DNA of 35,168 nt. It comes from Clostridiales bacterium (lineage in GTDB: Bacteria > Bacillota > Clostridia > Christensenellales > Aristaeellaceae). The notes beneath the pieces are model-generated. The model saw only the letters and a program-made list of their open reading frames with translations, did not search any database and was not told the origin of the DNA. The position numbers and the translations under genes were made by a program. Each line of letters begins with the position of its first letter. The first letter of the stretch is position 1. The stretch is taken from positions 1 through 35,168 of the forward strand of contig SFHU01000021.1 of NCBI GenBank assembly GCA_004555535.1, given 5' to 3'. This document shows, one piece after another, positions 30,892 through 35,168 of this stretch.

Positions 30892-32700
30892 TCAGGTCGC
30901 GAAGCCCGCGAACTGCGTCATGTAGAGCTCGTAGTACTTGCCCTGCTGATGAAGCAGCGCTTCGTGGCTGCCCTGCTCCACAATCCGCCCGTGGTCCATG
31001 ACGACGATCAGATCGGCGTCGCGGATCGTTGAAAGCCTGTGCGCGATGACGATGCTCGTTCTGCCCTGCATGATGCGCTGCATCGCGCTCTGGATCTCCT
31101 TTTCCGTGCGCGTGTCGACGTTGGAGGTCGCCTCGTCGAGAATCAGAATCTTCGGGTCGGCGACAAATGCCCGCGCGATGGCGAGAAGCTGGCGCTGGCC
31201 CTGGCTGATGTTGGCGCCCGACGCGGCGAGCATCGTGTCATAGCCCTGCGGCAGATGGTCGATCATCTCACGGCAACGGCTCATCTCCACGGCCTCGTCG
31301 AGCTTCTCCTGCGTCGCCTCCGCGTTGTTATAGGTCAGGTTGCTTCGCACGGTGTCGGCGAAGAGCACCGTGTCCTGCAGGACAATGGCGACGTCCTTGC
31401 GCAGGCTCCCGCGCGCGATATCCGCAAGCCGCTGGCCATCGATCCTGATGTCGCCGCTGTCGATGTCGTAAAAGCGCATCAGGAGGTTGACAACCGTCGT
31501 CTTGCCGCTTCCTGTCGCGCCGACGAGCGCCACCTTTCTGCCGGAGGGTACGGTCAGCGTAAAGTCGCGCAGCACGGGATGGCCGGGAATGTAGGAGAAA
31601 TCCACGTGCTCAAAGGAGACGCTCGCACCCTTGTCCGCCAGGAGCGCTTCGCCCTCCATCGGCTCGGCTTCCTCATCGAGCACAGCAAAGACGCGCTCCG
31701 CGCCCGCGATGGCCGTCTGAAGCTGGCCGTAGATCTGCGCGATCTCATTGATCGGGCGGCTGAACTGCTTGGCGTAGACGATGAATGCCGAGATGACGCC
31801 CACGGAGATCAGACCGTGAATCGCGAAATAGCCGCCGAACGCCGCGATGATGACGAAGCCGATGTTGCCGATGCAGTTCATGATCGGGCCCATGATGCCG
31901 CTCATGATGTCCGTGCGGATGCCCGCCTTCGTCAGCTGGTCGGAGGTTTCGCAGAATTCCTGCGTCGTACGATCCTGATGGTTGTAGGCGACGACCGTGC
32001 GAAACCCTGAGATCATCTCCTCAACCGTGCCGTTGAGCCGGCCGAGCAGCATCTGCCGCCTGCGCGAATAGAGGCGCACCTGCTTGGAGAGGAACATCGT
32101 CGTCAGCACGGTCAGCACGACGGTCGCGCAGCTGAGCAGCGCCAGCTGCCAGCAAAAGGCGATCATGATCGCCGCCGTGCCGATGATCGTCAGCACGCCG
32201 GAAAACAGCGACGGCAGCGACTGGGAGACCGTCGTGGAGATGTTCTCGATGTCGTTGGTCATACGGCTCATGACGTCGCCGTGGGAATGCGTGTCCAGAT
32301 AGCGGACGGGGACATCGATGATTCTGGCAAAGAGCTCCCCGCGCAGCCTGCGCACGATGCTCTGGCTGAGCCGCGCGCTGACCAGGCTCTGCAGCAGCTG
32401 ACAGAGGCTGTAGAGCGCATAGGCGAGGAACATCGCCAGCACGGCGCGCGTCAGTCTGCCCGCCGCGGCGCCCGCGATGATATCAATCGCGCGGCTCTGC
32501 AAGCTCGGCGCGTACACGCCAAAAAGCGTGCCCAGCACGACGACGAGCAGCATGCAGCCAACCATGCGTTTTTCCTTCGCGAAATACACCGTCAGCCGCT
32601 TTATGGTCGCGCCCACGTTCTGCGCGTGCTCGACCTCGGCAAACCGCTGTCCCCGGTTCAGCGCCGGGACGCGGCTCTCGGCCGTCCTCTTCTCAGCCAT
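30892..32700 (-). CDS. ABC multidrug-type exporter half-transporter, subunit with the canonical ATPase Glu
   Basis: Half-transporter of 602 aa: six membrane helices (about residues 45-335) followed by an ATPase domain (about 360-600). Walker A is GATGSGKTT, Walker B LILDEATSNVD with catalytic Glu523, and the switch His is in IAHRLSTI. The signature motif is degenerate, ISQGQRQ instead of LSGGQ. That pairs with the Asp-for-Glu change in the partner, so the two form a heterodimer with one active and one inactive ATP site, as in TM287/288 or BmrCD. The start at 32700 overlaps the upstream subunit by eight bases and uses GGAGGAGC. It is the third gene of a MarR-led operon. Drug, lipid or peptide export are all possible. 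Confidence 0.94.
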   Translation of the reverse strand: MAEKRTAESRVPALNRGQRFAEVEHAQNVGATIKRLTVYFAKEKRMVGCMLLVVVLGTLFGVYAPSLQSRAIDIIAGAAAGRLTRAVLAMFLAYALYSLCQLLQSLVSARLSQSIVRRLRGELFARIIDVPVRYLDTHSHGDVMSRMTNDIENISTTVSQSLPSLFSGVLTIIGTAAIMIAFCWQLALLSCATVVLTVLTTMFLSKQVRLYSRRRQMLLGRLNGTVEEMISGFRTVVAYNHQDRTTQEFCETSDQLTKAGIRTDIMSGIMGPIMNCIGNIGFVIIAAFGGYFAIHGLISVGVISAFIVYAKQFSRPINEIAQIYGQLQTAIAGAERVFAVLDEEAEPMEGEALLADKGASVSFEHVDFSYIPGHPVLRDFTLTVPSGRKVALVGATGSGKTTVVNLLMRFYDIDSGDIRIDGQRLADIARGSLRKDVAIVLQDTVLFADTVRSNLTYNNAEATQEKLDEAVEMSRCREMIDHLPQGYDTMLAASGANISQGQRQLLAIARAFVADPKILILDEATSNVDTRTEKEIQSAMQRIMQGRTSIVIAHRLSTIRDADLIVVMDHGRIVEQGSHEALLHQQGKYYELYMTQFAGFAT

Positions 32701-34429
32701 GCTGCTCCTCCTCTCCCATCTGCGAATCGTAGATATCCCGATAGGCGCCGCAGGAGGCCATCAGCTCGTCATGCGTGCCGCAGGCGGCGATGCACCCGCC
32801 CTCCAGCACGACGATGCGGTCCGCCCGGCGAACCGATGCGATCCGCTGCGCGATGATCAGCTTCGTGCTCTGCGGGTTTTCGGCCTTGAGCGCCGCGTAG
32901 AGATCCGCCTCCGTCTTGAGGTCGAGCGCGCTGGTCGAGTCATCGAAGATCAGAATCTCCGCATCCTTGACGACCGCCCGGGCGATCGAGATGCGCTGCT
33001 TCTGTCCGCCGGAGAGGCTCGTACCCCGCTGGGCAACCATCGTGTCATACCCCTCCGGCGTCGAGCGGATGAACTCATCCGCCTGCGCAATACCTGCCGC
33101 CCGCTCGATGTCCCCGCGCGGCGCGTCCTCCTTGCCCCAGGCGATATTGTCCGCGATGGAAACGCTGAACAGCTCGCTCTTTTGCAGCGCCACAGCGATC
33201 TTCCCGCGCAGCGCCTTAAGGTCATACTCGCGCACGTCGACGCCGTCGACGAGCACCGCGCCGCCGGTCACGTCGTAAAACCGGGGAATCAGGTTCATCA
33301 GCGTGGACTTTCCGCATCCCGTCGCGCCCATGATGGCGACCGTCTCGCCCGGCTCGATCGTCAGGCTCACGTGGCTCAGAATCTCCTGCCGGCTGCCCGG
33401 ATAGGCGAAGGACACATCGCGAAGCTCAATCCGCCCGCGAATGGCCGTTCTTCCGTCAAAGCCGCCGTTCTTGAGCTGCGGCTCGCTCACGAGGATCTCG
33501 CGCACGCGCTTCCAGGAGGCATAGCCGCGCGAGATGCCCTGAAAGAGCATCACCAGCATCAATATGCCGTTGAGCAGCTGCGTCGTATAGGTGATCGCCG
33601 CCATGATCTGGCCCGGCGTGGCGCCGCCCATGCCGACCTCGTAGGAGCCCAGCATCAGGATCACCGCGACGACCACGTACATCAGCACATTGACGGCCGG
33701 ATTCATGAAAGCGAAGATCGTCAGCACGTGCAGCTGCGTCTTGATCAGCGCGTCGTTTGCCTTGCCGAAGCGGAGCTTCTCATAGACCTCGCGCACGCAG
33801 GCCTTGATGATGCGAATGCCGGAGACATCCTCCTGCATGATGGCGTTGATTCTGTCCAGCTCGGCCTGCAGCCGGGTGAAAAGCGGATTGGCCAGATACA
33901 GACAGACGGCCAGCACGCCGACAATGAACGGGAACGCGCAGATGACCACGAGGCCAAAGCGCTGGTTGAGCCGGAACATGAAATATATGCTGCCAAACAT
34001 GAGCATAGAGGTGCGGATCATGCCCCGAATGAACAGAGAGATAAAATTCTGTACCTGGGTGATGTCGTTGGTGACGCGGGTCACCAGCGAGCCCGTGCCA
34101 ACCTGCCCGACCTGCGGAAAGGAGAAGGTCATGATCCTGCGAAAACAGTCCTTCCTCATCTCGTTGCCGACGTTCTGGCTCGCGATATGCACGAACACGT
34201 TGTTGAGCGAGCCGCAGAGCCCGCCGAAGAGCACGAGGACGATCATCTGAAGTCCGACGCTCCTGACGATGTCCAGGTTTCCGATCCCACCGCTGTTTGC
34301 GCCGAGCACGCCGTCATCGACGATCCGGCTCATCAACCCCGGCTGGATCAGATCCATCAGCACTTCGCCGACCATGAACGCCGCCGCAATCACGGCAACA
34401 TGCAGGTATTTCCTGATATATGACCACAT
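32693..34429 (-). CDS. ABC multidrug-type exporter half-transporter, subunit with the degenerate ATP site
   Basis: Half-transporter of 578 aa with six membrane helices (about 1-310) and a C-terminal ATPase domain. Walker A is GATGCGKST (368-376) and the signature LSGGQKQR is canonical. After Walker B the catalytic Glu is Asp497 (IFDDSTSALD), and the switch His is Gln528 (IIAQRIASV); both changes are hallmarks of the non-hydrolysing site in heterodimeric exporters. The start at 34429 (MWSYIRKY) is chosen over ATGs at 34435 and 34459 because GGAGG lies seven bases upstream and the length then fits the family. It starts 13 bases after the MarR stop and overlaps the second subunit, so all three genes form one operon. 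Confidence 0.94.
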   Translation of the reverse strand: MWSYIRKYLHVAVIAAAFMVGEVLMDLIQPGLMSRIVDDGVLGANSGGIGNLDIVRSVGLQMIVLVLFGGLCGSLNNVFVHIASQNVGNEMRKDCFRRIMTFSFPQVGQVGTGSLVTRVTNDITQVQNFISLFIRGMIRTSMLMFGSIYFMFRLNQRFGLVVICAFPFIVGVLAVCLYLANPLFTRLQAELDRINAIMQEDVSGIRIIKACVREVYEKLRFGKANDALIKTQLHVLTIFAFMNPAVNVLMYVVVAVILMLGSYEVGMGGATPGQIMAAITYTTQLLNGILMLVMLFQGISRGYASWKRVREILVSEPQLKNGGFDGRTAIRGRIELRDVSFAYPGSRQEILSHVSLTIEPGETVAIMGATGCGKSTLMNLIPRFYDVTGGAVLVDGVDVREYDLKALRGKIAVALQKSELFSVSIADNIAWGKEDAPRGDIERAAGIAQADEFIRSTPEGYDTMVAQRGTSLSGGQKQRISIARAVVKDAEILIFDDSTSALDLKTEADLYAALKAENPQSTKLIIAQRIASVRRADRIVVLEGGCIAACGTHDELMASCGAYRDIYDSQMGEEEQHG

Positions 34430-34442
34430 GCACATGCCTCCG

Positions 34443-34889
34443 TCACGCTTCCTGTCCATCCCGCTGCTGTGCGCCGCCCTCGCGGAACTGCACATCCCAC
34501 CAGGCATTGATCTTCCTGAGCAGCGCAAGCGCCGTCTCCTTTTCCTCATCCGTCAGACAGGCGAACATCCGCGCGTTTCTCTCCCCGCGCGCCTGCTTCG
34601 CCTCCTGCGCGGCCGCGAGACCCGCCTGCGTCAGATGCACGTCGGTGGTGCGCTTGTCCCCGAGGCTGGGGGTTCTCTCCAGGAGACCCGCCGCCTCCAG
34701 CTTGCCGATCACCTCGCTCGCCGAGCCGGGCTGAATGCGCAGCCTGCTCGTCAGCTCCCGCTGCGTCATTGGGCCCGCCTCCAGCAGAAGAATCAAAATG
34801 CGCTTCTGCCCTCCACGGCCCTCGGAGACGCTGTGCAGCGTATGGCCGATATCCCTGAACTGGCACACGAGCCTGTCATCGATCGTCAT
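34443..34889 (-). CDS. MarR-family transcriptional regulator
   Basis: Winged-helix dimeric regulator of 148 aa. The core reads LLLEAGPMTQRELTSRLRIQ, then SASEVIGKLEAAGLLER and the wing SLGDKRTTDVHLTQAG, the standard MarR DNA-binding signature, with terminal helices for dimerisation. The start at 34889 has GGAGGGAAC upstream. It is the first gene of an operon with the two ABC exporter subunits, and a perfect palindrome overlaps its probable transcription start. It therefore most likely represses its own operon until an exporter substrate or another inducer binds. No Cys suited to redox sensing stands out. Confidence 0.93.
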   Translation of the reverse strand: MTIDDRLVCQFRDIGHTLHSVSEGRGGQKRILILLLEAGPMTQRELTSRLRIQPGSASEVIGKLEAAGLLERTPSLGDKRTTDVHLTQAGLAAAQEAKQARGERNARMFACLTDEEKETALALLRKINAWWDVQFREGGAQQRDGQEA

Positions 34890-34929
34890 GGCCGTTCCCT
34901 CCGTTCTGTGCCTTTTCCGTGTTTTCTAT

Positions 34930-34941
34930 CAAGGTACCTTG
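34930..34941 (-). promoter_or_regulatory. Putative MarR operator
   Basis: Perfect 12-bp palindrome CAAGGTACCTTG placed directly after the -10, where a bound MarR dimer would block initiation of the marR-exporter operon. Confidence 0.7.
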
Positions 34942-34943
34942 GA

Positions 34944-34973
34944 ATTTTAGCACAGCAGGGTTTTTATTGTAAA
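34944..34973 (-). promoter_or_regulatory. Promoter of the marR-ABC exporter operon
   Basis: On the minus strand TTTACA (34973-34968), an 18-nt spacer and TAAAAT (34949-34944). Confidence 0.65.
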
Positions 34974-34998
34974 GACATCCCGCGCTTTTCGTCAAACG

Positions 34999-35042
34999 GC
35001 GCAGAAAAGCGCCCCTTTTCTGCGCATAGGGGCGCTTTTCTG
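34999..35042. terminator. Pair of mutually exclusive strong hairpins, probable bidirectional terminator
   Basis: A 14-bp perfect stem (35002-35015 with 35029-35042) competes with a 10-bp perfect stem (34999-35008 with 35016-35025) that uses the same left arm. The long form has A-rich and T-rich inner segments as in bidirectional terminators. It probably ends a transcript entering from beyond the right edge. Confidence 0.5.
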
Positions 35043-35115
35043 ATCCGGCGCGTATTCCGGTTTATCCCTTGCGGATCCAATCCGCTTCATGCGGCTCTGC
35101 TTCAAACCCTTTCTT

Positions 35116-35168
35116 TGCAAATCAACCCCGTTTCAATCGTAGGCTGCTTCGCGGCCTGCTCTGAAACT
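35116..35168. repeat. Structured intergenic repeat, copy 2 (cut by window edge)
   Basis: Matches 30740-30792 at 44 of 53 positions and runs into the right edge, so its true length is not visible. The hairpin core GGCTGC-TTC-GCGGCC is kept with a T-G pair. An in-frame stop relative to copy 1 and substitutions at all codon positions argue against a conserved protein. Confidence 0.72.

Noticed and set aside
32477..34423. 648-codon open frame antisense to the exporter subunit
   Set aside because: Antisense to a fully supported ABC subunit; no motif or start signal.

Overview
The window reads as a chromosomal segment of a GC-rich, low-oxygen Gram-positive bacterium, most likely an uncultured gut member of class Clostridia. 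The basis is indirect: strong GGAGG ribosome binding sites, lipoprotein and SPase I signal peptides, a type III glutamine synthetase, a five-subunit split glutamate synthase, a CsoR/CopA copper module and a secreted flavin reductase. I found no rRNA, tRNA, CRISPR array, transposase, integrase or phage gene. Many long open frames lie antisense to real genes; they are a by-product of GC-rich codon use and are left out.

Layout, left to right. (1) 1-1682, minus: zinc/manganese-type ABC uptake, ATPase (cut by the window edge) and lipoprotein. (2) 1857-8014, plus: orphan Hpt protein, then DNA polymerase I, dephospho-CoA kinase, lytic transglycosylase and a peptide-type solute-binding protein. (3) 8081-9472, minus: MATE exporter. 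(4) 9684-13141, minus: a secreted FMN/FAD reductase and a MerR-type regulator, tied together by an identical 17-nt operator at the reductase promoter and in the regulator's own leader. (5) 13355-15250, plus: mnmG. (6) 15359-24634: a nitrogen-assimilation island. An ammonium channel fused to a PII domain and glutamine synthetase III lie on the minus strand; a five-gene split glutamate synthase lies on the plus strand. The two arms diverge from a shared AT-rich control region. (7) 24788-27653, plus: CsoR and a copper ATPase whose last 69 codons are a complete CopZ chaperone with its own internal ribosome binding site. (8) 27724-28983, minus: alpha/beta hydrolase and GNAT acetyltransferase behind a possible 15-codon leader ORF. 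(9) 29287-30615, plus: aminopeptidase C. (10) 30616-30891: a hairpin-rich stretch holding a 53-nt repeat that recurs at the right edge. (11) 30892-34889, minus: MarR regulator and a heterodimeric ABC exporter with one degenerate ATP site.

How the parts work together. Ammonium enters through Amt-PII, is fixed by GlnN, and the split GOGAT turns glutamine plus 2-oxoglutarate into glutamate. The reductase/MerR pair looks like an inducible extracytoplasmic electron-acceptor system, and its control architecture can be read directly from the sequence. The copper and MarR/ABC modules are self-regulated detoxification units. The least ordinary features are the MerR-type promoter with its repeated operator, the in-frame CopA-CopZ gene with an internal start, the PII fusion that has lost its uridylylation tyrosine, and the structured intergenic repeat.
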